Shown: one piece after another, positions 7,209 to 7,345 of the stretch
Numbering within the stretch: the first letter of the stretch is position 1
How the letters are laid out: each line of letters starts with the position of its first letter
Assembly: GCA_030613705.1 (NCBI GenBank)
Contig: JAUWLJ010000100.1
Coordinates: forward strand, 1 to 7,345
Length of the DNA: 7,345 bases
Origin: Chloroflexota bacterium
Lineage (GTDB): Bacteria; Chloroflexota; Anaerolineae; Anaerolineales; UBA4823
Direction: 5' to 3'
Notes under the pieces: generated by a model
The model's input: the letters and a program-made list of their open reading frames with translations, nothing else
The model's database searches: none
Told to the model about the DNA's origin: nothing
Translations under genes and position numbers: made by a program

Positions 7209-7345
7209 TCAATCAGTTGGGGAAATTAGACTTTGAGATGCTAATCGTTTGCGTGGATCCTTTACACCAATAACGAGTACCAGAAAGGTCGCAATCCCTG
7301 CTATTGCAGAAGCAAGGAATGCGACCTGGTAACTTACATTATCTA
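7209..7345 (-). CDS. C-terminal end of a probable major facilitator superfamily transporter (partial)
   Basis: The last 44 codons of a gene entering from the right edge, ending in TGA at 7211-7209. The peptide begins DNVSYQVAFLASAIAGIATF and has one clear hydrophobic segment (visible residues 7-27). A charged cytoplasmic-type tail, GVKDPRKRLASQ, follows. The pattern of a last membrane helix followed by a positively charged short tail is what MFS exporters look like at their C-terminus, but any polytopic membrane protein could end this way. It is the most upstream gene seen in this run, so any promoter lies outside the window. Substrate cannot be told. Confidence 0.6.
   Translation of the reverse strand, partial: DNVSYQVAFLASAIAGIATFLVLVIGVKDPRKRLASQSLISPTD

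Noticed and set aside
6883..7236. 117-codon open frame on the plus strand
   Set aside because: It is antisense to the DUF4062-like gene and its junction with the transporter, with no domain signal; the minus-strand reading has recognisable motifs and fits the gene spacing.

Overview
The window carries six genes, all on the minus strand and closely packed (gaps of 13 to 64 bases), so transcription runs from right to left. No stretch over 300 bases is gene-free, and I see no RNA gene, CRISPR array, insertion sequence or clear terminator. Moderate-to-low GC, weak or absent Shine-Dalgarno sequences and the gene content (MrfA/MrfB repair pair, a GlpD-type dehydrogenase and an alkylglycerone-phosphate-synthase-like flavoenzyme) point to a free-living bacterium. 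Chloroflexota is my best guess, with low confidence, because there is no phylogenetic marker in the window.

In transcription order the layout is: the C-terminal end of a probable major facilitator transporter (7209-7345, cut by the window edge); a small 201-residue protein with a DUF4062 / nucleoside-deoxyribosyltransferase / TIR-like fold (6588-7193); an FAD-binding protein of the alkylglycerone-phosphate synthase family (4932-6539); an FAD-dependent glycerol-3-phosphate dehydrogenase (3254-4867); a DEAH-type helicase of the MrfA (YprA) family (613-3240); and the N-terminal 195 residues of a DEDD exonuclease of the MrfB (YprB) family (1-585, cut by the window edge).

Two functional modules can be read. 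The flavoenzyme pair suggests lipid or glycerophosphate metabolism: GlpD makes dihydroxyacetone phosphate from glycerol-3-phosphate, and the AGPS family builds ether lipids from acyl-dihydroxyacetone phosphate. The second module is MrfA plus MrfB, known in Bacillus subtilis as a mitomycin C repair helicase and nuclease.

The most unusual item is in the helicase. An apparently intact HNH nuclease domain (about residues 688-750) sits inside the C-terminal region, just before the conserved DUF1998/MZB zinc-binding segment. It makes the protein about 125 residues longer than B. subtilis MrfA. This gives a helicase that may cut DNA itself, next to its usual exonuclease partner. Whether this architecture is already known in databases cannot be settled from the sequence alone.
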